Origin: JBBDWK01 sp040902885
Lineage (GTDB): Bacteria; Acidobacteriota; Terriglobia; Bryobacterales; Bryobacteraceae
Assembly: GCA_040902885.1 (NCBI GenBank)
Contig: JBBDWK010000083.1
Location: 25,988-89,987 of the forward strand
Direction: 5' to 3'
Length of the DNA: 64,000 bases
A program made the translations under genes and the position numbers. The notes below the pieces were generated by a model. The model had not been told where the DNA came from. It worked only from the letters and a program-made list of their open reading frames with translations, and searched no databases. Below are positions 32,432 to 41,377 of the stretch, in pieces. Positions within the stretch are counted from its first letter, which is position 1. Each line of letters begins with the position of its first letter.

Positions 32432-33706
32432 GTGTTTGCCTGCCTCTACTTTCCGGATCTTTCGTTCAATGCGGCGGATCTTGGCCGGCTGGCAAACGAA
32501 TTTTCGCCGCTTTATGAAATTCCGAATCTGAACACGATCCTGCTGTCCCTGCAAGGATTGGAGCGGCGCCACGAAAGCCATGCCGCGGGCGGCGAATGGA
32601 TTCTGCGCGAACTGCAAATGAGAGGCTATGCCCGGGCGCGCGTGGCGATTGCATCCACGCTGGACGTCGCGCTCTTCGCCGCGAAACATAGGTCTCAAGC
32701 CGTCTGTGTTGTTCCGCCGGGGACGGAAAGCCGATTTCTCGCCGGTCTTCCGGTTGCCTGCCTGCCTCTTTCGCCCGGCATGCTGGAAACGCTCGAAAGC
32801 TGGGGCATCCGTAACTTCGGCGAGTTTGCCGCACTGCCGCCCATGGGCATTGCCGAGCGATGGGGAGAGGAGGGATACCGCCTGCTGATGCTGGCGCAAG
32901 GCAAATCGAACCGCCCTCTGGTGCAATATCTCGCTCCCGCCACATTCGAGCAGCGGATTGAACTCGAGGACTCGATCGAGTTGCTCGAACCTTTGCTGCT
33001 GGTGCTCAATCAGGCGCTGGTGGGCCTTTGCCGGGGTTTGCAAACCCACACGCTTGCCACGGACCGGTTCACGCTGGCGTTCGGCCTTGAGAACCACCTT
33101 GAGGACATCCGTCGGAATGAACTGCCCGTCCCGATCGACAACGCGAAAACTCTCCTGAAGCTCATCCAACTGGAGCTGGAAGCGCGTCCCTTGCGCGCCG
33201 CTGTCAAAGCTCTCACAATCCGCTTACGCCCCGCCTCCCCCAGGCATACGCAAAACAATCTCTTTCTCCCTCCCGCTCCGGAACCGCAGCAACTGGAGAT
33301 TACGTTAAAGAAGATCGCCCGTCTGGTGGGAGAAGACCGCATGGGGTCGCCCGAGCCGCTCGATACCCACCGGCCCGACTCCTATCGTTTCACCCGTTTT
33401 GCAGGCAAGCCATGTGAGCCGCTGCCAACCGGGCCTCGAGAAATGCGCCTGATATTGCGCGTATTCCGGCCGCCGTTGAGCGCCGCGGTGCGGATGGAAA
33501 AGGAGCGTCCACTCCATCTTCGGACTGCCGGGATCGGCGGCAAAATTGTTTCCTTCTCGGGACCGTGGCGGACTTCGGGAAACTGGTGGACAACTTCAGA
33601 ATGGGACCGCGAAGAGTGGGACGTTTGCCTGGACAGCGGAGGCGTCTACCGGATTTATAGCGAGCGAAACCAAAGCGTTTGGTTTGTGGAAGGCTGCTAT
33701 GACTGA
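32432..33706 (+). CDS. imuB: ImuB-like inactive Y-family polymerase
   Basis: 424 residues from GTG 32432, with GGAG 5 bases upstream. The N-terminus FACLYFPDLSF replaces the metal-binding D-x-D-x-F-F of active Y-family polymerases, and no S-x-D-E motif is found. It is therefore probably a scaffold and not an enzyme, as is known for ImuB. The little-finger-like domain follows (LEDSIELLEPLLLVLN), then a C-terminal region with WRTSGNWWTTSEWDREEWDV, typical of ImuB. The stop overlaps the dnaE2 start by 8 bases. Confidence 0.9.
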   Translation: MFACLYFPDLSFNAADLGRLANEFSPLYEIPNLNTILLSLQGLERRHESHAAGGEWILRELQMRGYARARVAIASTLDVALFAAKHRSQAVCVVPPGTESRFLAGLPVACLPLSPGMLETLESWGIRNFGEFAALPPMGIAERWGEEGYRLLMLAQGKSNRPLVQYLAPATFEQRIELEDSIELLEPLLLVLNQALVGLCRGLQTHTLATDRFTLAFGLENHLEDIRRNELPVPIDNAKTLLKLIQLELEARPLRAAVKALTIRLRPASPRHTQNNLFLPPAPEPQQLEITLKKIARLVGEDRMGSPEPLDTHRPDSYRFTRFAGKPCEPLPTGPREMRLILRVFRPPLSAAVRMEKERPLHLRTAGIGGKIVSFSGPWRTSGNWWTTSEWDREEWDVCLDSGGVYRIYSERNQSVWFVEGCYD

Positions 33707-36700
33707 ACGGTACGTGGAGCTGCACGCCAGCTCCGCGTTCAGTTTCCTGAGAGCGGCCTCCTTGCCGGAAGAGCTGGTCGAGCGATGCGAGGAGCTGGAT
33801 ATCCCGGCAATGGCCATCCTCGATCGGGATAACCTGAGCGCCGCGCCCCGGTTCTTCAAGGCCGCCGCGGACCGGATCCGCCCGCACGTGGGCGCGGAAG
33901 TGACAGGCGAGAACAACGCGGTGTACCCGCTTCTGGTCAAAACACAAGCCGGATATCGCAATCTTTGCCGGTTGATCGCCAAAATCAAGATGCGGGCGGA
34001 ATCCGGAGGCGGCGCCGCCACGCTGGAGGATCTTGCCGCACACGCCGCGGGGCTGGTCTGTCTCACGGATGCTTCCGATGCGCGGCTGGTCGAAATCTTC
34101 GGCAAGGAGAACGTCTATGCCGAGCTGCAGCGGCACTACAACCGCGAGGAGGAGAGGCGCAATCAAGCGGTAGTGGAGAGAGCCCGCCGGTTCAAGCTCC
34201 CGCTTTTGGCGACCAACGGGGTTTGTTATGCCGACGAGGACAGGCGCGAGCTTTTCGATGCGCTCACCTGCGTTCGTCTGAGGACGACTCTTGACAGCGC
34301 CGGAAAGCTGCTGGCCCGGAACTCCGAACGGCATCTGAAGCCGGCCGCCGCGATGTGCCGCATCTTTGCCGATCTTCCCGAGGCTATCGCCCATACGGTC
34401 GAGCTTTCCAGCCGTCTGGAGTTCACGCTCGCAAACCTGGGCTATGAGTTTCCCGAATTCCCCGTGCCCGAAGGCCAAACGATGGACTCCTATCTTCGGA
34501 ATCTGGTGGCGGAGATGGCTCCCGCCCGTTTTGAAGATTACTCGGAACGCGTCCGGAACCAGATAGAAAAGGAGCTGGCACTCATCGAGGAGCTCAGACT
34601 GGCCGGGTATTTTTTGATCGTTTGGGACATCGTGCGGTACTGCCGTGAAAACGGAATCCTGGTTCAGGGCCGGGGGTCGGCCGCGAATAGCGCCGTCTGT
34701 TATGCGCTCCACATTACAGCCGTGGATTCCGTAAAAATGGATCTCCTTTTCGAGCGCTTCCTTTCGAAGGAACGCGGAGAATATCCCGACATCGATCTTG
34801 ACCTGCCCAGCGGCGATCTGCGCGAGCAGGCAATTCAGTACGTCTACCAGCGCTATGGCAGATTGGGCGCGGCCATGACGGCCAACGTGATTACCTATCG
34901 CGGACGGTCGGCGGCGCGCGATCTGGGAAAGGCCTTGAGTTTCGACGAAGAGAGCATAGCGAGGCTTTCTCGAGTCGTCCCCCATTGGGGCTGGCAAAAC
35001 CCCGATGAAACGGTGGAACGGCAGTTCCGGAAAGCCGGCTTTTCGCTGGAAAATCCACAAGTCCGGAAGTTTTTCAAGCTGTACTGCCAAATTCAGGATC
35101 TGCCGCGTCATCTGGGCCAGCACTCGGGCGGCATGATCGTTTGCCGGGGGCAACTGGACTCGATCGTGCCCTTGCAGCCCGCTGCCATGCCCGGGCGGGT
35201 GATCGTTCAATGGGACAAAGACGATTGCGCCGACATGGGGATCATTAAAATCGATCTCCTCGGTCTCGGCATGATGGCGGTGCTGCAGGACACGCAGAAG
35301 ATCATTCATGATGCGCACGGAGAGGATGTTGATCTTGCCCATCTGCCGCAGGATTGCCCCACCGTTTACAGCGCTCTCCGCCGCGCCGATACAATCGGTC
35401 TTTTTCAGGTGGAAAGCCGGGCGCAGATGGCCGCCTTGCCGCGCCTGCGGCCGGAAAAGTTCTACGACCTTGTGGTGCAGGTCGGCATCATCCGCCCAGG
35501 CCCGATCGTAGGCGACATGATGCATCCTTACCTGCGGCGAAGACAGGGCAAGGAAGCGCCGGTTAGTCTGCACCCATCGCTCGATGCCGTGCTCAAAAAG
35601 ACTTTGGGTGTGCCGCTGTTTCAGGAACAGCTATTGCAGATGGCCATGATCGCCTCGAATTTTACCGGCGGCGAAGCGGAAGAGCTGCGGCGGGCTTTCG
35701 GTTTCAAACGATCGGAGGCGCGCATGAGCGAAGTCGAAGTGAAGCTGCGCAAGGGCATGGCGGAAAACGGAATCGTCGGCGATGCCCAGGACCGGATCGT
35801 GCAAGCCATCACGTCCTTCGCGCTTTATGGTTTTCCGGAATCGCACGCCATCAGTTTCGCCCTCATCGCCTATGCAAGCGCCTGGTTGAAGTGCCATTAT
35901 CTGGCGGCCTTCACGGCTGCCACGCTCAACAATCAGCCCATGGGCTTTTACCAGCCCGACACCATTATCAAGGACGCCCAGCGTCATGGCCTCCGGGTGG
36001 CGCCTGTTGACGTCACCTGTTCTGAATGGGACTGCACCGTTCAGGGACGGAGCGAGCTTCGCCTCGGACTGCGCTATGTCAAAGGTCTGCCGGAGCAGGC
36101 GGCCCGAGCGGTTGTTTCAGCGCGGCCGTTTGAAAGCGTGAACGATCTCCGCCGCCGTGTTCCCGAACTGACTCAGGCGGGGATGAAAACCCTGGCGCGA
36201 ATCGGTGCATTGAATGGTTTGAAAGCGGAACACCGCCGGCGCGCGCTCTGGCAGGTGGAAGCCGCGCTCCGTCCGGCGGGACCGCTCTTTGCCACCTTTG
36301 ATGGCAATACGGTTGAGAGCCCGTTAAAGCCAATGGAGATTAAAGAAAGGCTGAGCGCGGATTACTCCGGGACGGGCATCCATTTAGGCCGGCATCCGCT
36401 GGCGCATTGCCGTGACCGGAAAGAATTTCGCGATATCAAGAGAGCCATCGATCTGCCGGGTTGCCGCGACGGGCGCCGTGTCAAAGTGGCGGGTGCGGTG
36501 ATCTGCCGCCAGCGGCCCGGCACGGCGCACGGAATCACGTTTTTCAGCATGGAAGACGAAACCGGGATTATCAATCTGGTGGTAATGCCCGACCTGTTCG
36601 AACGGGAGACCTTGCTTTTCACGAGCGAACCATTCCTGATTGCGGAAGGAGTGCTTCAGAATCAGGACAACGTGGTATCGGTGAAAGTAGACCGGGCGGA

Positions 36701-36749
36701 GCCATTTTCATTTGTGGAAACCGGCCTCCGCTCGCATGATTTCTCGTGA
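33699..36749 (+). CDS. dnaE2: Error-prone DNA polymerase III alpha subunit
   Basis: 1016 residues from ATG 33699, overlapping imuB. The N-terminal PHP domain begins YVELHASSAFSFLRAASLPEE; the metal-binding HxHS is degenerate (LHASS), as expected for DnaE2. The palm carries GRGSAANSAVCYAL and the catalytic PDIDLDLPSGD near residue 364. HSGGMIVCRG, LGLGMMAVL and GFPESHAISFALIAYAS follow, and an OB fold (VKVAGAVICRQRPGTAHGIT) lies near the C-terminus. It performs damage-induced mutagenic synthesis together with ImuA and ImuB. Confidence 0.95.
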   Translation: MTERYVELHASSAFSFLRAASLPEELVERCEELDIPAMAILDRDNLSAAPRFFKAAADRIRPHVGAEVTGENNAVYPLLVKTQAGYRNLCRLIAKIKMRAESGGGAATLEDLAAHAAGLVCLTDASDARLVEIFGKENVYAELQRHYNREEERRNQAVVERARRFKLPLLATNGVCYADEDRRELFDALTCVRLRTTLDSAGKLLARNSERHLKPAAAMCRIFADLPEAIAHTVELSSRLEFTLANLGYEFPEFPVPEGQTMDSYLRNLVAEMAPARFEDYSERVRNQIEKELALIEELRLAGYFLIVWDIVRYCRENGILVQGRGSAANSAVCYALHITAVDSVKMDLLFERFLSKERGEYPDIDLDLPSGDLREQAIQYVYQRYGRLGAAMTANVITYRGRSAARDLGKALSFDEESIARLSRVVPHWGWQNPDETVERQFRKAGFSLENPQVRKFFKLYCQIQDLPRHLGQHSGGMIVCRGQLDSIVPLQPAAMPGRVIVQWDKDDCADMGIIKIDLLGLGMMAVLQDTQKIIHDAHGEDVDLAHLPQDCPTVYSALRRADTIGLFQVESRAQMAALPRLRPEKFYDLVVQVGIIRPGPIVGDMMHPYLRRRQGKEAPVSLHPSLDAVLKKTLGVPLFQEQLLQMAMIASNFTGGEAEELRRAFGFKRSEARMSEVEVKLRKGMAENGIVGDAQDRIVQAITSFALYGFPESHAISFALIAYASAWLKCHYLAAFTAATLNNQPMGFYQPDTIIKDAQRHGLRVAPVDVTCSEWDCTVQGRSELRLGLRYVKGLPEQAARAVVSARPFESVNDLRRRVPELTQAGMKTLARIGALNGLKAEHRRRALWQVEAALRPAGPLFATFDGNTVESPLKPMEIKERLSADYSGTGIHLGRHPLAHCRDRKEFRDIKRAIDLPGCRDGRRVKVAGAVICRQRPGTAHGITFFSMEDETGIINLVVMPDLFERETLLFTSEPFLIAEGVLQNQDNVVSVKVDRAEPFSFVETGLRSHDFS

Positions 36750-36758
36750 TGCTGCTGT

Positions 36759-36836
36759 CCGCTCCCTCCGGTCGCGGCTCGGTAACGTCTTATCATCGTG
36801 CTGCTTCCAAGCTGAGCCGCGACCGTCAGGGAGCGG
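36759..36836. repeat. Long inverted-repeat element, copy 2
   Basis: Arms CCGCTCCCT ... AGGGAGCGG enclose GTCGCGGCTC ... GAGCCGCGAC, and GTAAC follows the left arm. It matches the element at 14251-14331. It starts 9 bases after the dnaE2 stop and its right arm runs into GGTTTTC, so it may also act as a terminator for that operon. Confidence 0.75.
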
Positions 36837-36903
36837 TTTTCATTTCTTCCACATCTTCTCAGCAAGCGGACCTGGAAGTCGATGTGATAAAACTTCTAAC
36901 ACT

Positions 36904-39729
36904 ATGCCATTCCGATCCGTGGTCCTCACGTGCGGGCTGCTTGTGTTCGCGGCTGCCGGAGTATGGTGGAGGTCCGCCGGCCAAGCGCAGATCACCAATC
37001 CACAGCCGGCGGCGCCCGCCGATGAGCTGCAGGCCGTCACGCTCGTCTTCGGCACGAAAGATGCGGCGCCTGCGAAGTGGGACGGCTCGGCTTCACTTTC
37101 CAGCGGAAGGATCGAGCGCATCGTTGGTTATCACTTCAACCAGGACGCGAAAATTGTTGGCGACAACGCCTGGGAGTGCTCCACGCACGCCTGGGCGGGC
37201 TTCGCCGGCGGCATGCACCCGGACGAACGGCCCCAACCGTACGCGAATCAGGTACAGCCCATCGGCGTGACCATCCAGTTTCAAGCGCCTCCGGATGCCG
37301 AGATGCGCATCCAGCTTCCGCAGCGCGAGTTCACATTTCGTCCCATGGATGTGCCCGAATTCGGCGGCATCTTCCCGCTGAACTCGGACGTCGAGGTGTA
37401 CCGCACGCCGGTGGTTTCCGCCATTACCGATGGCGAGTTCGAAGACGACTATCCCTCCATCGCCACAGCCGGCGACACGGTCTGGGTGGCGTGGCAGGCG
37501 TACCGCGACGAAGGCGACCGCATCTTCCTGCGGGGACAAACCAACGGCCGGTGGAGCGAGCGCATGACCGTGACCGAAAAGCCAGGCGACCTCTACGGCA
37601 CGGCGCTGGCCGTGGCGGGCGGAAAGGTTCTGGTCACGTGGTCCGAGCGCGACGGCGAGACCTGGAACGTGAAGGCCCGTTGGTACGACGGCACTAGCTT
37701 CAGCGGGGTTGAGACCGTGGGCGCGGGCGTGTTCCATCGCGTGTCTACGGATTCTAAAGGCAATGTCCATGTTGCGTACCAAAGCTGGCGCAAGGGCCGT
37801 AGCGACGTGTATCTGCGCAGCTATGCGGGTGGGCGGTGGTCGGCCGAGGTCAACCTCAGCGACGCGAAACGTAGCGCGCGCGCGAACGACTGGAACCCCG
37901 CCGTGGTTGCGGATCGCGACGGTACGGTCTGGGTGGCATGGGACACCTACACGACGGGAAGCTACAACATCCTGATGCGGCCTGTACGCAATGGAAAACC
38001 TGGGGAACTGATTCGCGTAACCGATTCGCCGCGTTTTCACGCGCATCCCTCATTGGCCGTGGATGCCCAGAATCGGGTCTGGATCGCTTACGACGAAGCG
38101 CCGGAGAATTGGGGCAAGGACGTCGGATTCCTCCTGAAAGGCGGCACGGGGCTATACGAGTCGCGCACGATTACAGTCGCCGTGTACGAGAAGGGCCGGT
38201 GGATGGCCCCGCTGCAACAACCCGGAGAACTGACGACGCCCGCCTTCCGCCGCTTCTACCACACCCCGCATCTGGTTGCGGATTCAACGGGCCGCATGTG
38301 GCTGTTCGCGCGGCCGCGAACGTCCTCGACGCGTCCCACTTCCATCTGGGCTGCAGGGGGCAAATGGGAAGTGTTCGCGACCTCTTACTCCGGCGACCGC
38401 TGGAGCCCAATGCTGCCCGTCCCGAGCTCCGTCGGCCGCAACGAAGGGGAACTGGGAGTAGCCGCGGATGCGCGGGGCAACGTGTACGCCGCAATGGTGT
38501 CGGATCACCGGCTCTACGGGGGACCGGCGTTCGGCTATCCGCCCGGTAATCACGACGTGATGTTCGCGCGCATTCGCGCGGAAGCGAGCGCCTCCTCCGC
38601 GCTTGCCGCGCGCGCTCCCGAGCCGCCCGGGGTGCTTCCCACCGAACCACGCGAACGCGAGCAGATTGCCGCGCTGCGCAACCACACCATCCAGAACGGC
38701 GGCAAGACCTACCGGATCTATCGCGGCGACCTGCATCGGCACACGGATATCTCGGCCGACGGAGCGGGCGATGGCAGTCTCTTCGATGCCTACCGCTATG
38801 CCATGGATGCGGCCAACATGGACTACTTCATGGTGACCGACCATCAGTCCGGCAACCAGGAGTACACCTGGTGGCGCAGCCAGAAATCCGCCGACCTGTT
38901 TCACGTGGCCGGCTTCTTCACAGCGCTGTACGGGACCGAGCGCAGTTTGGGCTACCCGAACGGTCACCGCAACCTGATCTTCGCGAAACGCGGCGTGCGG
39001 ATTCTCCCGATTACCCCGGCCGAACAGAAATCGAGCACGGGGCCAGTGCTTTACCCCTATCTTAGGAAGAACAACGGCCTCGCGACTTCGCACACCTCGC
39101 ACACCAACATGGGCACGGACTGGCGCGACAACGATTTCGATCTGGAGCCGTTCGTCGAGATCTTCCAGGGCGCGAGAACTTCGGCCGAGCATGAAGGAGC
39201 GCCGCTGTCTCCAACTGAAAAGCGCACCGAGCTGTGGGCCGGCGGATACCGGCCTCTGGGCTTCGTATGGAAGGCGTGGGCCAAGGGTTACAAGCTGGGC
39301 GTGCAGGCGAGTTCCGACCACGTGTCCACGCACACCTCATACGCGTGCGTGATCGCCGAAAGCGCGGATCGCGAAGCGCTCATGGATGCCATGCGCAAAC
39401 GGCACACCTACGCCGCAACATCCAACATCCTGATGGACTACCGCATGACGGCCGGCGGCGCGAGCTACATTCAGGGCGACATCGCGAGCATCAATGCCTT
39501 GCCGGAGTTGTCGGCGAAAATTGTGGGCACCGCGCCGCTGAAGAAGGTGGTCATAATTCGCGACAACGAGTACATCTATTCTCAGGAGCCGCAGGGCGAA
39601 AGCTTCGATCTGCGCTATCGCGAGAATTCGCTCACGCCCGGCGAGCACTATTATTACGTGCGCGTGGAACAGAAGGACGGCAACGTGGCGTGGGCTTCGC
39701 CGATCTGGGTGAAGTACGCGCGAAACTGA
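36904..39729 (+). CDS. Secreted protein: sialidase-like propeller plus PHP/DUF3604-type domain (paralogue 1)
   Basis: 941 residues from ATG 36904, with an N-terminal signal/anchor helix (VVLTCGLLVFAAAGVWW). Residues ~160-580 hold repeated propeller blades (DTVWVAWQAYRDEGDR, GTVWVAWDTYTTGSYN, NRVWIAYDEAPENWGK). From ~610 a PHP-like metal site appears: RGDLHRHTDIS, DYFMVTDHQSG, NGHRNLIF, TSHTSHTNMGTDWRD and QASSDHVSTHTSY. The paralogue at 53537-56416 has the same design. The His/Asp-rich site suggests a metal-dependent phosphoesterase or hydrolase outside the cytoplasm. The substrate is unknown. Confidence 0.75.
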   Translation: MPFRSVVLTCGLLVFAAAGVWWRSAGQAQITNPQPAAPADELQAVTLVFGTKDAAPAKWDGSASLSSGRIERIVGYHFNQDAKIVGDNAWECSTHAWAGFAGGMHPDERPQPYANQVQPIGVTIQFQAPPDAEMRIQLPQREFTFRPMDVPEFGGIFPLNSDVEVYRTPVVSAITDGEFEDDYPSIATAGDTVWVAWQAYRDEGDRIFLRGQTNGRWSERMTVTEKPGDLYGTALAVAGGKVLVTWSERDGETWNVKARWYDGTSFSGVETVGAGVFHRVSTDSKGNVHVAYQSWRKGRSDVYLRSYAGGRWSAEVNLSDAKRSARANDWNPAVVADRDGTVWVAWDTYTTGSYNILMRPVRNGKPGELIRVTDSPRFHAHPSLAVDAQNRVWIAYDEAPENWGKDVGFLLKGGTGLYESRTITVAVYEKGRWMAPLQQPGELTTPAFRRFYHTPHLVADSTGRMWLFARPRTSSTRPTSIWAAGGKWEVFATSYSGDRWSPMLPVPSSVGRNEGELGVAADARGNVYAAMVSDHRLYGGPAFGYPPGNHDVMFARIRAEASASSALAARAPEPPGVLPTEPREREQIAALRNHTIQNGGKTYRIYRGDLHRHTDISADGAGDGSLFDAYRYAMDAANMDYFMVTDHQSGNQEYTWWRSQKSADLFHVAGFFTALYGTERSLGYPNGHRNLIFAKRGVRILPITPAEQKSSTGPVLYPYLRKNNGLATSHTSHTNMGTDWRDNDFDLEPFVEIFQGARTSAEHEGAPLSPTEKRTELWAGGYRPLGFVWKAWAKGYKLGVQASSDHVSTHTSYACVIAESADREALMDAMRKRHTYAATSNILMDYRMTAGGASYIQGDIASINALPELSAKIVGTAPLKKVVIIRDNEYIYSQEPQGESFDLRYRENSLTPGEHYYYVRVEQKDGNVAWASPIWVKYARN

Positions 39730-39741
39730 AGATTGCGGTGC

Positions 39742-40476
39742 TCACCCGTTTCGTTCAGCTCCGCCGCGAGCGGGGAGCGCCGCCGTCCTGCTTTGTTTTT
39801 GCTGGCTCCAAAGCACTCGTAGTGCCTCCCGCGTCCTCCCTCGTTTAAAGAGGTCGAGCGCTTCGGCATCCGCTTTCTCGTCCAACTTGAAACCCTCAAA
39901 ACACATTTTCTCGTTGCATTGAAGCACGAAGTAGCTTCCCGAGTACTTGCTCGGCGCGCCGTCCTCCACGCTGAAGAATTGCAGCTCGCCATAACCCTGC
40001 GTCGTGATGTTGGCGTCGTCGGATCGGCGAGCCGTGTACTTGTATGCCAGTACCTCGCCATTGAAATGCACCATGTCGGCATCAAATGGAGAACAATGGC
40101 CGGCTTCCATACCAGGATCGTTTTCGATGTTGTAGTCTTCGCCGCTGAACCGTATGGTGAAATCCTTATACCGCAACCTGGAGACGCCGATTTCAACCGG
40201 CTTACCGCCTCTTCGCATGATGTCGAACCAGGTGCCTTCGATATACTGCTCGGCGAGTAGCTTGCGGCGCACCCAGCGCGAACGATCGAACAGACTGCCT
40301 AAGAAGAATTCAACCAACTTCAACACCACCGCGATCACCGCCAGGGAAACCACCGCGGAAACTCCGGGGAGCGCGAACCATTGTCTGACTTGAGCGGATA
40401 GGTTCTCCGCAATGACAACCCCAGCCGCCACGCCCAGGGTCGCGTGGAAATTCTTAACCTTACTGAGAGCGTCCAT
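39742..40476 (-). CDS. Two-helix membrane protein with beta-rich domain (Cap15-like architecture)
   Basis: 244 residues from ATG 40476, preceded by AAGGAGG at 8-base spacing; a GTG at 40515 overlapping the upstream stop is a weaker choice. Two hydrophobic helices (LGVAAGVVIAENL, VSAVVSLAVIAVVLKLVEFFL) are followed by a basic turn. A beta-rich domain follows: IEGTWFDIM, KDFTIRFSGEDYNIEN, GYGELQFFS, YSGSYFVLQCN. This is the layout of the 2TM/beta-barrel effectors of CBASS (Cap15, SMODS-associated). No nucleotidyltransferase is adjacent, so a defence role is only a possibility. Confidence 0.55.
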   Translation of the reverse strand: MDALSKVKNFHATLGVAAGVVIAENLSAQVRQWFALPGVSAVVSLAVIAVVLKLVEFFLGSLFDRSRWVRRKLLAEQYIEGTWFDIMRRGGKPVEIGVSRLRYKDFTIRFSGEDYNIENDPGMEAGHCSPFDADMVHFNGEVLAYKYTARRSDDANITTQGYGELQFFSVEDGAPSKYSGSYFVLQCNEKMCFEGFKLDEKADAEALDLFKRGRTREALRVLWSQQKQSRTAALPARGGAERNG

Positions 40477-40511
40477 GTGCCAGCCTCCTTCGATGCGCCC
40501 CGGATCGTAAT

Positions 40512-41351
40512 TCACTCGCGCCTTAGTACGGCATAATTCTCCGGCAATATCTTGTCATAATCCGAGAGAATCGCGGTACCGGCATACGTTCGTTCCTCTG
40601 CCGTGGCATCCGTTATCCTCACTACTCCGTAGCCCCCCAACGAACAAATGAAATCTTCACCGAACAGATTATACGCCTGTGTCTCGAAACCGAAGCGTCG
40701 CACGAAGAAGTCTTGTAGTTTGCAAAAAACAGGACGCCTCGTAATATCCGTCCGCCAAAAGTCAAACGCCAGCTCGGAACCACCGGGCTGAAGATTCCTG
40801 AAACTTTCCAATAGCGCGCGCAGAACGGGTTCGCTTAAATAGTAAGTGAGACCCTCCAACAGAATGAATGAGGGCCGCCCGGCGAGCTCGCTCGTCAGCA
40901 TTTGACGAAGCTGCTCCCGTTCAGCGGCCTGACTAAGGTCGGCGGCAAACAACTTCACACTGCGTTCCGGCAACACACCGGTCTGGCGCAGCGTAACGAG
41001 TCTGTTTCGCTTCTGCTCGATCACATGCGGATAATCGATTTCAATGCAATCAATCGGCCGGCTCAACAGAAATGGATAGGACGTAAAACCGGCTCCCACA
41101 TTCACAAATGCGGCATCCCGAGCCCGATACACGAAGTCTTCCAGACGGGTCAGAAAGAATCGGTTGCGTATACCGAGTTCCAAATCGTCGTGAGGATAGA
41201 CCTCGCGAGAGAAGTCATCCCAGAGCTGCCGCACGGCGTCCCGCTTCTCTTCGGCAACCCAGTGCGCGGCGAACACATCGCCGCTGAGTTGTACCGATCT
41301 GGCTCGGGATTCGTTTACGAGGAACGCTGTATCGGAGATGCTCTTAGTCAT
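40512..41351 (-). CDS. SAM-dependent methyltransferase, LCMT/PPM-like
   Basis: A 279-residue protein. NVGAGFTSYPFLLS is the glycine-rich SAM loop of leucine-carboxyl-methyltransferase-like enzymes. IEIDYPHVIEQKR is the acidic strand followed by the family's P-x-V-x-x-x-K, and FILLEGLTYYLSEPVLRALLESF is the typical LLEGLxxYL motif. Bacterial members methylate small molecules or carboxyl groups, and the substrate here is unknown. It lies 35 bases upstream of the 2TM/beta protein on the same strand, so the two are probably co-transcribed. Confidence 0.85.
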   Translation of the reverse strand: MTKSISDTAFLVNESRARSVQLSGDVFAAHWVAEEKRDAVRQLWDDFSREVYPHDDLELGIRNRFFLTRLEDFVYRARDAAFVNVGAGFTSYPFLLSRPIDCIEIDYPHVIEQKRNRLVTLRQTGVLPERSVKLFAADLSQAAEREQLRQMLTSELAGRPSFILLEGLTYYLSEPVLRALLESFRNLQPGGSELAFDFWRTDITRRPVFCKLQDFFVRRFGFETQAYNLFGEDFICSLGGYGVVRITDATAEERTYAGTAILSDYDKILPENYAVLRRE

Positions 41352-41377
41352 CGCAGCTGCCCAAATTCACGGCGTCC

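Noticed and set aside
33390..35573. 727-codon open frame on the minus strand
   Set aside because: It is antisense to dnaE2, whose catalytic motifs are intact on the plus strand; the protein has no recognisable domain and is a product of high G+C codon bias.
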